Source: Aminobacterium mobile DSM 12262
GTDB taxonomy: Bacteria; Synergistota; Synergistia; Synergistales; Aminobacteriaceae
Assembly (NCBI RefSeq): GCF_000526395.1
Contig: NZ_JAFZ01000003.1
Location: 109,771-173,770, forward strand
DNA: 64,000 bases
Reading direction: 5' to 3'
Shown: positions 8,165 through 17,825 of the stretch, piece after piece
Position numbering within the stretch: the stretch's first letter is position 1
Layout of the letters: the number at the start of each line of letters is the position of its first letter
Notes under the pieces: model-generated
Databases searched by the model: none
Seen by the model: the letters and a program-made list of their open reading frames with translations, nothing else
Told to the model about the DNA's origin: nothing
Position numbers and translations under genes: made by a program

Positions 8165-10543
8165 ATGAAATACATTTGTATTCATGGACATTTTTACCAG
8201 CCACCTCGGGAAAATCCTTGGCTAGGAGATGTGGAAATTCAGGAGTCAGCGTTGCCTTGGCACGATTGGAATGAACGAGTAGCAGCCGAATGTTATGCTC
8301 CTAACAGGGCTGCTAGGATTTTAGGTGACGGTGGGAAAATAGTAAAAATTATGTCGAACTACGAGCGAATGAGTTTTAATTTTGGTCCGACACTTCTCTC
8401 TTGGATGGAGCGCCATGACCCTGAAACATATCAAGCCATTTTGGATGCAGATCGACGAGGACAGGTTCGCTATGCAGGGCACGGTCCAGCTATAGCACAG
8501 GTTTACAATCACATGATTATGCCTTTAGCTTCGAAGCGAGACAAAATTACGCAGGTACTCTGGGGAATTCAAGATTTCACCCGTCGTTTTGGTCGCTTCC
8601 CTGAGGGCATGTGGCTTCCTGAAACGGCGGTAGATATAGAAACTCTTGAAGTCATGGCAGGGGAAGGGATTCTTTTTACCATATTAGCTCCCCATCAGGT
8701 TCAGGCCTGGAGACGTATAGGAGCTATGTGGGAGTATCCCCTTGAAAAAACTCTGGATACGTCTCGCGTCTATAAATGCGAGCTTCCTTCTGGACGGTCT
8801 ATCGCATTATTTTTTTACAATGGAAGCCTAGCACATGAAATAGCTTTTGGCACATTGTTGTCTAACGGAGAAGCATTTGCTCAAAAACTTGTTAATTCTA
8901 TTGCTAGTAGAGGGGAAGGAGCGTTAGCTCATATAGCCACAGACGGCGAGACTTTTGGGCATCATCATAAATATGGAGATATGGCTCTCGCTTGGTGTCT
9001 TCACCGTTTCGAAAAAAATGATGAAGTCCGCTTAACAGTTTATGGTGAATATCTGAAAAAACTCCCTCCTCAATGGGAAGTAAAAATTCAAGAGAATACT
9101 TCATGGAGTTGCGTGCATGGAGTTGAGAGATGGAGAAGGGATTGTGGATGCAAAAGCGGTGCACATCTGGATTGGCATCAGCAGTGGAGACAACCTCTAC
9201 GGCAATCTTTGGATTGGCTCCGGAAGGAGATCGATGCTTACTTTGAAAGGGAGGGAGCTCGTTTTTTTAAAGATCCCTGGAAGATTCGAGAGCTTTGTGG
9301 CGATTTTTTCTCATCGGCAAATACTCCCAAAAGGGAGGAACTTTTAAAATCCTTTGCTTGGCGGGAACTTACGAGGGAAGAAAAAGTGAGGGCGGTAAAG
9401 CTTTTAGAAATGGAGCGAAGCGCTCTTTTTATGTACACTAGTTGCGGTTGGTTTTTTGATGATATCTCTGGTATTGAATCTTTGCAGGTACTTCTCTATG
9501 CGTATCATGCTCTTTCCTTATATCAGGAACTTTCGGGAGAAGAAATTTCGGAGCCCTTTCTTTCTCGTCTGGAGGGAGCCTTAAGCAATATTCGTGAGTT
9601 TAGAAATGGTCGTAAGGTCTTTGAAATTTTTGTTTTCCCCCTTTATGTTGACTTTTTACGGGTTGGAGCCCATTATGCTGTGCAAGCGCTCTTTGAGCCC
9701 ATTCGGAAACGTTCTCTAGCTGTAACGCTCTACGATTACAGGATATTTCCGGCCACACTCTTTTCTCTTGAAAAGGGGGAGGAATCTCTTTGTATGGGGC
9801 AAGCCTCCTTAACATACGTTATAACGGACGAAAAGCAAGACATATTTTTTGCGTCCTACTATAAAGGAGGGCACAAAGTTTTATGCGGGGTAAGAAATTT
9901 TATAAACGAAGATATGAACAGACAATGGATGGCTGAGATTCAAAGGGGGTTCCCTGAGGAGGCAGATAAAGTTTTTGTAGAGCTCTTTGGGCATAGGACC
10001 TACTCTTTGCGCCATCTTTTCCGGGATGGACAGAGAAGAATCATTCACCAGATTATAGAGAGAGACGTAGCTAATATTGAAACATATCTTGCCTCTGTGG
10101 TTCGAAATTACGAGGGGTTGTTGGATTTTATGGGGCTTATTAGGATGTCTCCTCCGGAAGCATTGCTTAGAGTAGCAGAAGTTGTCCTTAATGGAGAACT
10201 CAGACGATCTATAAAGAAAGAGGAGCCAGATATAGATCGTATAGCAGATTATCTTGATCAGGCCCAAACATGGGGAGTCGTGTTAGACTTTAACAGTCTC
10301 CTGCACCATATTCGGGACCGGCTAGAGCGAGAAATGTTGCAATTTGTAGAAGGGGGAGACGACGAGAAGCAAGCATCCCTTCGCCGGATGACCAAAATGC
10401 TTGGATTTGTTCGAAGTCGAAGGTGGGATATAAACTTATGGAAAGTACAAAATTTTTATGTCGCTATAGCGGAACAACAAAAAATCGAAAGCTCTGAGTA
10501 TAGACAGTTAGGTGATTTTTTAAATATAAGGGTTAGAGAATGA
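8165..10543 (+). CDS. GH57 glycoside hydrolase / alpha-amylase-like, DUF3536-type C-terminus
   Basis: The N-terminal 350 residues form a GH57 domain: HGHFYQPPRENPW at residues 6-18, the MWLPET motif whose Glu153 matches the GH57 nucleophile, and ATDGETFGHH with Asp260 in the acid/base position. GH57 enzymes act on alpha-glucans as amylases, amylopullulanases, 4-alpha-glucanotransferases or branching enzymes. The remaining 440 residues are mostly helical and resemble the DUF3536 region found behind this GH57 subgroup. It starts at an ATG one base after the glgB stop with AGGGAG upstream, so it is probably translated with glgB. I infer a role in glucan trimming or debranching in the cytoplasm (no signal peptide), but the exact reaction cannot be read. 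Confidence 0.85.
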   Translation: MKYICIHGHFYQPPRENPWLGDVEIQESALPWHDWNERVAAECYAPNRAARILGDGGKIVKIMSNYERMSFNFGPTLLSWMERHDPETYQAILDADRRGQVRYAGHGPAIAQVYNHMIMPLASKRDKITQVLWGIQDFTRRFGRFPEGMWLPETAVDIETLEVMAGEGILFTILAPHQVQAWRRIGAMWEYPLEKTLDTSRVYKCELPSGRSIALFFYNGSLAHEIAFGTLLSNGEAFAQKLVNSIASRGEGALAHIATDGETFGHHHKYGDMALAWCLHRFEKNDEVRLTVYGEYLKKLPPQWEVKIQENTSWSCVHGVERWRRDCGCKSGAHLDWHQQWRQPLRQSLDWLRKEIDAYFEREGARFFKDPWKIRELCGDFFSSANTPKREELLKSFAWRELTREEKVRAVKLLEMERSALFMYTSCGWFFDDISGIESLQVLLYAYHALSLYQELSGEEISEPFLSRLEGALSNIREFRNGRKVFEIFVFPLYVDFLRVGAHYAVQALFEPIRKRSLAVTLYDYRIFPATLFSLEKGEESLCMGQASLTYVITDEKQDIFFASYYKGGHKVLCGVRNFINEDMNRQWMAEIQRGFPEEADKVFVELFGHRTYSLRHLFRDGQRRIIHQIIERDVANIETYLASVVRNYEGLLDFMGLIRMSPPEALLRVAEVVLNGELRRSIKKEEPDIDRIADYLDQAQTWGVVLDFNSLLHHIRDRLEREMLQFVEGGDDEKQASLRRMTKMLGFVRSRRWDINLWKVQNFYVAIAEQQKIESSEYRQLGDFLNIRVRE

Positions 10544-10766
10544 TGAAGGATTGTGATACATATTGTCATATTTTCGTGAGTCTCCCCTTATATTATTATT
10601 TTTATCTAGAATGCTACCTCCAAAGTCTTCTTTCCCTCCTGATATTTGTGTTGGTTTTGGCCTAGGGAATTCCCGATCGAGAGATGTATTATGAGAGACG
10701 TTCTTTTTAAAAGAACTGTTACTATTAAATTGTTAAAGGAAAAGTTTTAGTGTGGGGTGAAGAGAA

Positions 10767-11891
10767 ATGATACAGCGGGAGAAACTTCGAGATTGCCATC
10801 GAGTTGTAATAAAAGTAGGCACAAGCACGGTGACTCATGATTCGGGAAAACTTAACCTCCTCAGGTTGGAGAATCTGGCGAGGGAGATGTCTGACCTTCA
10901 CAGCGACGACAGGAATGTCAGCCTTATAAGTTCAGGGGCTGTAGGCGCTGGGGTAGGGAAGATACATTTCCCTGATCGTCCTAAAACAATACCGGAAAAA
11001 CAGGCTTTGGCTGCTATTGGGCAGGGTCGATTGATGCATATGTATGAGAAGTTTTTTTCTGAATACGGGAAGACTGTAGCTCAGGTGTTGCTCACGAGAG
11101 ATGTTTTTGCTAACCGGCTTCGTTATCTTAATGCCAGACATACCCTTCTGACCCTTCTTGATTTTGGTGTAATCCCTATTATTAACGAGAACGATACGGT
11201 AGCGGTCGATGAAATAAAGTTTGGGGATAACGATACTCTTTCGGCTTTAGTAGCTTGCCTTATCGACGCAGATCTCTTAATTATTCTATCTGACATAGAC
11301 GGACTTTATAGTGATGATCCTCGAACGAACCCTGATGCTCAGCTTCTTCCAGTAGTATCGGAAATTACCAATAACATGATAGCTCATTCCCGATCTCGTG
11401 GGAGCAAACTTTCCAGCGGGGGGATGTTTACGAAGCTTACTGCGGCAAAAATTGCCATGACGTCTGGCATCCCCATGGTTATTGCAAACAATAAAGAACA
11501 AAATGTGCTTCGCCGTATTGTTGCAGGAGAATCTCTTGGAACTCTTTTTGTCCCTTCAAGAGAGCCAGTTCAGGGGAGAAAACAGTGGATTGCTTTTGGT
11601 AGCTCGCCACATGGTTCTATTGTCATTGATCAAGGGGCTGTAGAGGCTATCCTTAAAAGAGGGAAAAGCTTGCTTCCTTCGGGAGTGGTGGAGGTAGAAG
11701 GGGGTTTTTCCCGAGGGGATGTGGTTTCTATTATTAGTCCCGAAGGTTCGGAAATAGCAAGGGGAATGGTGAATTTTTCTGCCGATGAAATCTCTGTTAT
11801 AGCGGGACATCATACAGATGAGATAGGCGAACTTCTTGGAAGCATTGATTATGATGAAGTGGTTCATCGCAATAATCTAGCCCTTATTTAA
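10767..11891 (+). CDS. proB: glutamate 5-kinase
   Basis: ProB phosphorylates glutamate to gamma-glutamyl phosphate, the first and usually proline-inhibited step of proline synthesis. The 374-residue length fits the two-domain form: an amino-acid kinase domain (residues 1-255, with VIKVGTS at 12-18 and the SSGGMFTK segment near 210) and a C-terminal PUA domain (about 275-355). ATG at 10767 is preceded by GGGGTGAAGAG. proA follows after 12 bases. The 223-base gap upstream holds a GTTCTTTT/AAAAGAAC inverted repeat of unknown meaning at about 10697-10715 and no convincing gene. Confidence 0.95.
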   Translation: MIQREKLRDCHRVVIKVGTSTVTHDSGKLNLLRLENLAREMSDLHSDDRNVSLISSGAVGAGVGKIHFPDRPKTIPEKQALAAIGQGRLMHMYEKFFSEYGKTVAQVLLTRDVFANRLRYLNARHTLLTLLDFGVIPIINENDTVAVDEIKFGDNDTLSALVACLIDADLLIILSDIDGLYSDDPRTNPDAQLLPVVSEITNNMIAHSRSRGSKLSSGGMFTKLTAAKIAMTSGIPMVIANNKEQNVLRRIVAGESLGTLFVPSREPVQGRKQWIAFGSSPHGSIVIDQGAVEAILKRGKSLLPSGVVEVEGGFSRGDVVSIISPEGSEIARGMVNFSADEISVIAGHHTDEIGELLGSIDYDEVVHRNNLALI

Positions 11892-11903
11892 GGAGGGAGA
11901 CGA

Positions 11904-13160
11904 ATGGAAATAAAAGATACGTTGTTAGAAATGGGACGAGCAGCTCGATGTGCAGCTCGTTTCCTGGCGACAGCTACAGGGGATCAGAAAAATCGGGCTT
12001 TATTTTTAATGGCTCAGGCTCTTCGAGATCATAAGAAAGAAATACTCCTAGCCAATCATAAAGATATAGAGGCGGGGCGAGAAGCAGGACTTACGTCAGC
12101 TCTTATCGAGCGCCTTACATTGAACGAGAAACGTGTAGAGGCAATGGCCTTGGGATTGGAGGAGATTGCTGCCCTTCGTGATCCGGTTGGAGAAGTTTTA
12201 GGAATGTGGACGGCGGAAAAAGGCCTCCGGGTGGGGAGGGTACGAGTTCCATTAGGGGTTATAGGCATTATTTATGAGTCTCGCCCTAACGTTACAGCTG
12301 ATGCGGCAGGACTTTGTTTGAAAGCGGGTAATGCCGTCATTCTAAGGGGAGGTAAAGAAGCATTGCATTCTAATATTGCTATTGCTTCCATACTTTCCCA
12401 AGCAGCCTTTTCTGCCGGCATTCCCCAAGGGGCGATTTCTCTTATTGAAAGTCCTGATCGCCAGGCTACCACTATGCTCATGAAGATGAACGAATATGTA
12501 GATGTCCTCATTCCCCGGGGAGGGAAAGGGCTGAAACTGGCCGTGTTGGAAAATGCCACGGTTCCTTTTATTATGACGGGCATGGGGAATTGTCATATTT
12601 TTGTTGACGAAACGGCAAATATAGAGAAGGCAATTCCCATTGTGGTGAACGCTAAGGTGCAGCGTCCTTCAGTTTGTAATGCTATGGAAACTATGTTGGT
12701 CCATAAAAAGATTGCCCCTCTTTTTATCCCCCAAGCATTGACGGTTCTTAGAGAGCAAGGGGTGGAAATACGAGGAGACAAAGCGGTTTGTCGCTTATAT
12801 TCTCAAGCCGTACCGGCTACGGAGAAGGATTGGAGCACTGAATATTTAGATCTCATTCTCGCGGTAAAGATCGTAGATAATATAGAAGAAGCTATGAATC
12901 ATATCGCGAATTATGGTACAGGACATAGCGAGGCGATCCTTACAGAGAGCTATACAAATGCTCAAGCATTTCTTAACGGAATTGATGCTGCTGCAGTATA
13001 TGTTAATGCCTCTACTCGTTTTACAGATGGTGGAGTTTTTGGGTTCGGAGCAGAGATGGGGATTAGCACGCAAAAACTTCACGCACGAGGGCCCATGGGA
13101 GTGGAACAGCTTACATCAACGAAGTTCATTATCTATGGGAACGGGCAGGTCAGAGAGTGA
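11904..13160 (+). CDS. proA: gamma-glutamyl phosphate reductase
   Basis: ProA reduces gamma-glutamyl phosphate with NADPH to glutamate semialdehyde, which cyclises on the way to proline. The 418-residue protein is full length for the family and belongs to the aldehyde dehydrogenase superfamily. The catalytic Cys lies in RPSVCNAMET near residue 256. The IYESRPNVT segment near 120 and the GFGAEMGIST signature near the C-terminus are ProA hallmarks. The ATG has AAGGAGGGAG before it, 12 bases after proB. The downstream TRAP genes begin 38 bases after its stop with no terminator, which suggests one transcript. Confidence 0.96.
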   Translation: MEIKDTLLEMGRAARCAARFLATATGDQKNRALFLMAQALRDHKKEILLANHKDIEAGREAGLTSALIERLTLNEKRVEAMALGLEEIAALRDPVGEVLGMWTAEKGLRVGRVRVPLGVIGIIYESRPNVTADAAGLCLKAGNAVILRGGKEALHSNIAIASILSQAAFSAGIPQGAISLIESPDRQATTMLMKMNEYVDVLIPRGGKGLKLAVLENATVPFIMTGMGNCHIFVDETANIEKAIPIVVNAKVQRPSVCNAMETMLVHKKIAPLFIPQALTVLREQGVEIRGDKAVCRLYSQAVPATEKDWSTEYLDLILAVKIVDNIEEAMNHIANYGTGHSEAILTESYTNAQAFLNGIDAAAVYVNASTRFTDGGVFGFGAEMGISTQKLHARGPMGVEQLTSTKFIIYGNGQVRE

Positions 13161-13198
13161 TCGTTTCGTTATAAAGAATATAGGAAGGAGTGTCAGGC

Positions 13199-14245
13199 AT
13201 GTCCCATAGAATGAAAGGTCTGTTGCGAGGAGTGGCTGTATGCGTGTTTCTCTTTTCTCTGACAGCTACGGCAGCAGCTCAAAATATAAAACTATCTTAT
13301 AACGGGCCGGCAGATGAAGAAAACAATGCGGTCCATCTTTTTGCAGTTCATTTTAAATCTATGGTGGAAGAGGAGAGCAAGGGAATTCTGTCGATACAGT
13401 TATACCCCGATAGTCAGCTTGGGAACGAGGAAGAGCGCATGGAGCTTCTGACCCGAGATGGAATGAATCAACCTATTATGAATATCGCGTCTTTTGGTGG
13501 GGTTGCTCCTCTTTTTCCAGAAATTTATGCTACGGCGGTACCTTTTATGTTTAATAGTTATCAGGCGGCACACTCTTTTTTTGACAAAGGGTTATTTTGG
13601 GACAAGGCTCGCAAAGAGTTTCAAAATCGTACAGGAGCTATATTGCTGGAAGTAGTGGAAGAAGGGGGGTTTCTCGCCTTTACAAACTCGAAAAAAGCAC
13701 TTCAGTCTCCGAAAGATTTCGAGGGCCTTAAATTTAGAGGCATGGATGAAGGTCAGATTACTCTCTATAAATCTTTTAGCGCCAGCGGTACCCCGATACC
13801 ATGGACAGAGCTCTACATGGCATTAAAGACAGGCGTAGTAGATGGTCAGATGAACCCGGCCATGTATATTAAAATGGGGAGTTTATATGAAGTACAAAAA
13901 TACCTGACTTTAGCCAATATTCAATACTCAGACCAGTTTCTCGTTATAAACGGGGATCTTTTTGAGTCGCTTAGTGGAGAGCAGCGGTCTATTATTCAGA
14001 AAGCTTCTCGTCAAGCTAATATGATGAATAGAGAAGCAGTGGAAGCTCAAGACTTTAAGGATATTCAGTTTCTTCAAGAGCGAGGGATGGAAGTCTATAC
14101 CCCTACAGAAGATGAGATGGAAGTTTTTAGAGATAAGGCTATCCCGGCATATCTGGAATGGCTTAAAACAAAGCTCTCTAAAGAATGGTTAGATCTGGCT
14201 CTTGAAAGTGCTAGAAATTCGAATACTGAAGCTGCAGGGCATTAG
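13199..14245 (+). CDS. TRAP transporter solute-binding protein (DctP family)
   Basis: This is the periplasmic ligand receptor of a tripartite ATP-independent transporter. A signal peptide of about 30 residues (basic start, then a hydrophobic stretch ending in AAAQ) precedes the DctP domain. The conserved Arg that salt-bridges a ligand carboxylate is in the GLKFRGMD segment, so the substrate is probably an organic or amino acid. GTG at 13190 is possible, but ATG at 13199 has AGGAAGGAG at the right distance and is preferred. Genes for the small and large membrane subunits follow directly. Closeness to proBA hints at a glutamate- or proline-related substrate, which is inference. Confidence 0.92.
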   Translation: MSHRMKGLLRGVAVCVFLFSLTATAAAQNIKLSYNGPADEENNAVHLFAVHFKSMVEEESKGILSIQLYPDSQLGNEEERMELLTRDGMNQPIMNIASFGGVAPLFPEIYATAVPFMFNSYQAAHSFFDKGLFWDKARKEFQNRTGAILLEVVEEGGFLAFTNSKKALQSPKDFEGLKFRGMDEGQITLYKSFSASGTPIPWTELYMALKTGVVDGQMNPAMYIKMGSLYEVQKYLTLANIQYSDQFLVINGDLFESLSGEQRSIIQKASRQANMMNREAVEAQDFKDIQFLQERGMEVYTPTEDEMEVFRDKAIPAYLEWLKTKLSKEWLDLALESARNSNTEAAGH

Positions 14246-14268
14246 AGAGAGATAGGGTTGCTGCTGTT

Positions 14269-14766
14269 ATGACTGCTGATACTCATACGTTCTCTGAAAA
14301 ATGGATCCTTCGATTAGAGCGTTTTAGCGCTTGGAGTGCGGGGGCTCTTCTTGTTATAAATGTGGGAGATGTTCTCTTAGGTATCTTCATGCGATATATC
14401 ATGAAAAGCTCTGCTATATGGACTGAAGAGGTTGCCCGCTTTTCCCTGGTATGGCTTGTGATGGTGGGAGCTACAGGAGCTCTTTGTCATGGCGATCATA
14501 TGGTTATTGATTTTGTCACTCCCCGGTTGCCTCAAAAAATTCAGCGAATTATAAAGTTTTTTCAAGGGATCATCACTCTTTTAGTGCTAGGTGCCATGGT
14601 CTATCTCGGCAGCATTAATGCTATTAAAATATGGGGAATGCGGACTATGGCTCTTAATATCCCTAAAACTGTCCCTCTCCTCTCTGTTCCAGTAGGTTGT
14701 ACTCTTCTGTTGGCAGAGACATCGCTTTTTCTCTTCCGATCTATAAGGGATGGTGGTCAGAACTAA
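14269..14766 (+). CDS. TRAP transporter small permease subunit (DctQ family)
   Basis: The 165-residue protein shows four hydrophobic segments (about 20-40, 55-75, 90-112 and 135-155), the usual DctQ topology. The WTEEVARFSLVWL segment after the first membrane span is the family signature. DctQ pairs with the large permease and is essential for the sodium-driven import cycle. It lies 23 bases after the solute-binding protein gene, and its stop codon overlaps the start of the next gene by one base (TAATG), so translation of the two is probably coupled. Confidence 0.9.
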   Translation: MTADTHTFSEKWILRLERFSAWSAGALLVINVGDVLLGIFMRYIMKSSAIWTEEVARFSLVWLVMVGATGALCHGDHMVIDFVTPRLPQKIQRIIKFFQGIITLLVLGAMVYLGSINAIKIWGMRTMALNIPKTVPLLSVPVGCTLLLAETSLFLFRSIRDGGQN

Positions 14767-16058
14767 TGGTCCTTTTTATGCTCTGTGCTTTTTTCATTAT
14801 GATGGTGATCGGGTTCCCTCTCTATCTTTCGTTGTTGGGGGCGGCCTTTCTGGGTGTCGTTGTTTTAGGGGATTGGTCTCTTTGCCGCGTTATTGCTCAG
14901 CAATTCTATGGCGGTATGGACGTCTTTTCCCTCATGGCCATCCCGTTCTTTATTTGGACAGGGATTCTTATGAACCGCTCTGGTCTCACTGACCGTCTTC
15001 TTGATTTAAGTCGACTTTTGGTAGGGTCAGTACGGGGAGGACTTGGCTACGTGAACGTGGTGGGTGGCATTATTCTCGCAGGTGTTAATGGTTCTGCTGC
15101 TGCAGATGCTTCGGCACTAGGATCCATACTTATTCCAGCCATGATTAAAGATGGTTTTTCCCCTGCTTATTCGGCTGGTCTGACAGCAAGTAGTTCTTTA
15201 ATAGGTCCTATTATTCCCCCGAGTATTTTTATGGTTATTTACGCCACCATGACAAATACATCTATTGGAGGACTTTTTGCCGCCGGCATTCTCCCGGGGA
15301 TCGTACTCGGTGGTGCCTTTATGATTATGAACTATTTTTATTCCATAAAACATGGAATGCCTATTTCTGATTTTAGAGAGATTCGTTCTCAAGGAAAAGA
15401 GATTTTACGGCGTTCCTGTATTGGTTTGGTGGCTCCCCTCATTATTATTGGCGGTATTGTAACAGGAATTGTAACACCCACAGAGTCTGGAGCCTTAGGA
15501 GTGGCTTATTGCATAGTGGCTGGTTCCCTTTACACTCGAAAATTGACATGGAGAGACATAGGGGAATCTATTTATGAAACGGTCCGTATGACGAGCTCCA
15601 TCTTTTTGATTATGGGGGCGGCGACGGTGATTGGCTGGATATTGAAGTGGGAGCAGGTTCCCCAACGTTTTGCGGGTATGGTGATACAATCGGGTCTGAT
15701 GGATAATCCCTGGCTCCTTATGATGGTTCTTTCTGCTATTATTTTCCCTATCGGCATGTTTATGGAAGAGGTCTCGACGTTGACGCTTCTCACCCCTATC
15801 TTTGCGCCTCTTGCTGCGAAGGCTGGCATTGATCCTCTCCATTTTGGTGTGGTGATGACATTGAATGTAACTATTGCCCTTATCACCCCTCCTATGGGGG
15901 CGTGTAATTATATAGTGGCTGCTGTTGGTGGAGTTGAATTGGGAGATGTCTTCAAATATATATGGCCCTTTATAGGGGTGGCATTGCTTGTATTGTTGCT
16001 CATCATTACGTTCCCTTCTATAACGACCCTTATCCCGCGTCTTCTCGAACTGTCATGA
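14766..16058 (+). CDS. TRAP transporter large permease subunit (DctM family)
   Basis: DctM forms the transport path of the TRAP system. The 430-residue protein has about 12 membrane segments and the typical motifs NGSAAADASALGS (near 100), GPIIPPS (near 145) and GIVTPTESGALG (near 240), which belong to the ion-transporter superfamily scaffold. The frame is open further upstream into dctQ, but the ATG at 14766 overlapping the dctQ stop is the sensible start. A strong terminator follows the stop codon. Confidence 0.93.
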   Translation: MVLFMLCAFFIMMVIGFPLYLSLLGAAFLGVVVLGDWSLCRVIAQQFYGGMDVFSLMAIPFFIWTGILMNRSGLTDRLLDLSRLLVGSVRGGLGYVNVVGGIILAGVNGSAAADASALGSILIPAMIKDGFSPAYSAGLTASSSLIGPIIPPSIFMVIYATMTNTSIGGLFAAGILPGIVLGGAFMIMNYFYSIKHGMPISDFREIRSQGKEILRRSCIGLVAPLIIIGGIVTGIVTPTESGALGVAYCIVAGSLYTRKLTWRDIGESIYETVRMTSSIFLIMGAATVIGWILKWEQVPQRFAGMVIQSGLMDNPWLLMMVLSAIIFPIGMFMEEVSTLTLLTPIFAPLAAKAGIDPLHFGVVMTLNVTIALITPPMGACNYIVAAVGGVELGDVFKYIWPFIGVALLVLLLIITFPSITTLIPRLLELS

Positions 16059-16064
16059 AAAATA

Positions 16065-16105
16065 AAAATCCGTCGTGTCCCTTTTAGAGGAATGCGACGG
16101 ATTTT
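16065..16105. terminator. bidirectional intrinsic terminator after TRAP genes
   Basis: An eleven-base-pair perfect stem (16065-16075 with 16095-16105) whose arms begin with A4 and end with T4, so it can act on either strand. It separates the TRAP operon from the convergent DUF554/ABC operon. Confidence 0.85.
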
Positions 16106-16180
16106 ATATTCTTATGAATATAGAAAATTATTTCGGAATGATACTAACGATATTTTCCCTTTAACATTCCCATACAGATA

Positions 16181-16888
16181 CTACTTGCAAAATACAGAGG
16201 CAAGTACTCCTGCTACCAAGAGAGCAGGCAACATATTGGCCACTCTGAAACGACGAATGTCCAGAATGGAAATGCCGAGAGCTATGAGCATGAGTCCCCC
16301 AGCTGCCGTTACTTCGTTAATAATTGCTTCTGATAGATAGGGCTGAAGATGCCCGGCAAGAAGAGTTATTCCCCCTTGATAGAGAAGGACAGGAATAGAT
16401 GCTATAAGGACTCCGCTTCCCAAAGATGCAGAAAGAGCGATAGAAGATATGCCATCCATAAGAGATTTAGTGATAAGCAAGTTGGGGTAGTGTCCTAACC
16501 CTTCTTCTATTGCCCCCAGAATCGCCATGGATCCCATGCAAAAGAGCAGACTCGCCGTGAGAAAACCTTGAGCGACACTCTCGCCACTTGTTCGGAATTT
16601 CTCGCTGATCCTCTCTGAAAATCGGCTAAATGCCTTGTCCAGATTGATTGCCTCTCCAATCAAGGCGCCTCCGACCATGCTAAAAATAAGGATCAGAAAG
16701 TTCGATGTCTTCTGGGCCATAAAGAAACCGAGGGAAAGGGTAAAGAGACCCAGAACCTGAAAAGCCATTTCAATATAACGCTTAGGCAGGCGAGAGCGAA
16801 GCAAAAGCCCGGTAATACTTCCAGCTATAACGGCTACGCTATTAATAATACTTCCTGCAGCTGGTATGTTGCCCCAAAATAGGCTCAA
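16181..16888 (-). CDS. DUF554 family membrane protein (YdfK-like)
   Basis: The 235-residue protein has six or seven hydrophobic segments and the DUF554 signatures: INSVAVIAGSITGLLL near the start, GAIEEGLG near residue 125 and the SLMDGISSIALSASLG segment near 145. The family is widespread in bacteria and is thought to be a transporter or channel, but no substrate is established. A TTG at 16888, six bases after the stop of the ABC permease gene, has AAGGGA upstream. It forms the last gene of the BMP-type ABC transporter operon; whether it works with that importer is unknown. Confidence 0.8.
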   Translation of the reverse strand: MSLFWGNIPAAGSIINSVAVIAGSITGLLLRSRLPKRYIEMAFQVLGLFTLSLGFFMAQKTSNFLILIFSMVGGALIGEAINLDKAFSRFSERISEKFRTSGESVAQGFLTASLLFCMGSMAILGAIEEGLGHYPNLLITKSLMDGISSIALSASLGSGVLIASIPVLLYQGGITLLAGHLQPYLSEAIINEVTAAGGLMLIALGISILDIRRFRVANMLPALLVAGVLASVFCK

Positions 16889-16894
16889 AATAAA

Positions 16895-17824
16895 TTAATC
16901 CCTTTCTTCTCTAAAGAATGGTTGCCCCAGAGAGGAAGGTGCTCCAAACAGAATCCCCTTCCCTTGACTTACAGAGATAAAAAATAATACCACAATTGTC
17001 AATATATAAGGAAGCATCATGAGCAATGGAGTAGGGATACTGGTTCCAGCAGCTTGAAGACGAAGCTGGAAGGCCTCCACTCCCCCGAAGAGATACGCTC
17101 CCAGAGCCGCTCTCATAGGGTTCCAGATAGCAAAAATAACAAGAGCCACAGCGATCCATCCTCGGCCGGCAGTCATGAGTTCTGCCCACATTTTTGTGTA
17201 TGCTATAGACATATAGGCTCCACCTACTGCGACAATACCGCCACCAATAAGGGTGTAGAGATACCGCGTTTTATCTACGCTAATACCCATGGCATCAGCT
17301 GCCTGGGGGTTATCTCCTACCGCTCTTAGATTTAATCCGTTGCGAGTACGAAGAAAAAACCAATAAAGAAAAAACACTAATATGAAAGAACCATAAATAA
17401 GAGCATCGTTGTTAAAGAGAACGGGCCCAATAACAGGTATTTGGGATAGGCCGGGCAAGGGAATTTTATTAAGCCCTTCAATGGTGAACCCTATATATGA
17501 GCGGCCGAGAAGAGAGCTTGCGCCAGTTCCAAACATAGTAAGAGCCAGACCACTTACGACCTGATTCCCCTTCATTGTAATAGAAATGAAGGCATGGATG
17601 AGAGATAACAATGCGCCTACGACAAAAGCCATGGCCACTCCAAGCCAAGGGCTGCCCAAATGGTATGTGACAGCAAAGCCCGTATAAGCACCTACGAGCA
17701 TAATGCCTTCTAACCCTAGATTAAGAATTCCTGCCTTTTCTGTAACAATTTCTCCCAGAGTGGCATAGAGAATAGGCGTACCACTTCGCACGGCTGCGGT
17801 AAGAATAGGAATAAGAATCTCCAT
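16895..17824 (-). CDS. ABC transporter permease, BMP/nucleoside type (YufQ/NupQ-like)
   Basis: One of two membrane subunits of a ribonucleoside-type importer. It has about eight hydrophobic segments and the family-typical GEIVTEKAGILNLGLEG motif at residues 24-40, which contacts the ATPase. The frame is open 22 codons further upstream, but ATG 17824 lies two bases after the neighbouring gene's stop and has GGGGAGA in front of it, so it is the better start. It is coupled to the first permease gene and followed by a DUF554 gene. Confidence 0.9.
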   Translation of the reverse strand: MEILIPILTAAVRSGTPILYATLGEIVTEKAGILNLGLEGIMLVGAYTGFAVTYHLGSPWLGVAMAFVVGALLSLIHAFISITMKGNQVVSGLALTMFGTGASSLLGRSYIGFTIEGLNKIPLPGLSQIPVIGPVLFNNDALIYGSFILVFFLYWFFLRTRNGLNLRAVGDNPQAADAMGISVDKTRYLYTLIGGGIVAVGGAYMSIAYTKMWAELMTAGRGWIAVALVIFAIWNPMRAALGAYLFGGVEAFQLRLQAAGTSIPTPLLMMLPYILTIVVLFFISVSQGKGILFGAPSSLGQPFFREERD

Positions 17825-17825
17825 G

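Noticed and set aside
10542..10670. Small plus-strand frame of about 40 codons after the GH57 gene
   Set aside because: It begins in the GH57 stop region, is rich in Tyr, Leu and Phe without family features, and has no proper ribosome site of its own.
16092..16340. Plus-strand frame beside the TRAP terminator
   Set aside because: It begins in the terminator hairpin and runs antisense through the DUF554 gene without a ribosome site.
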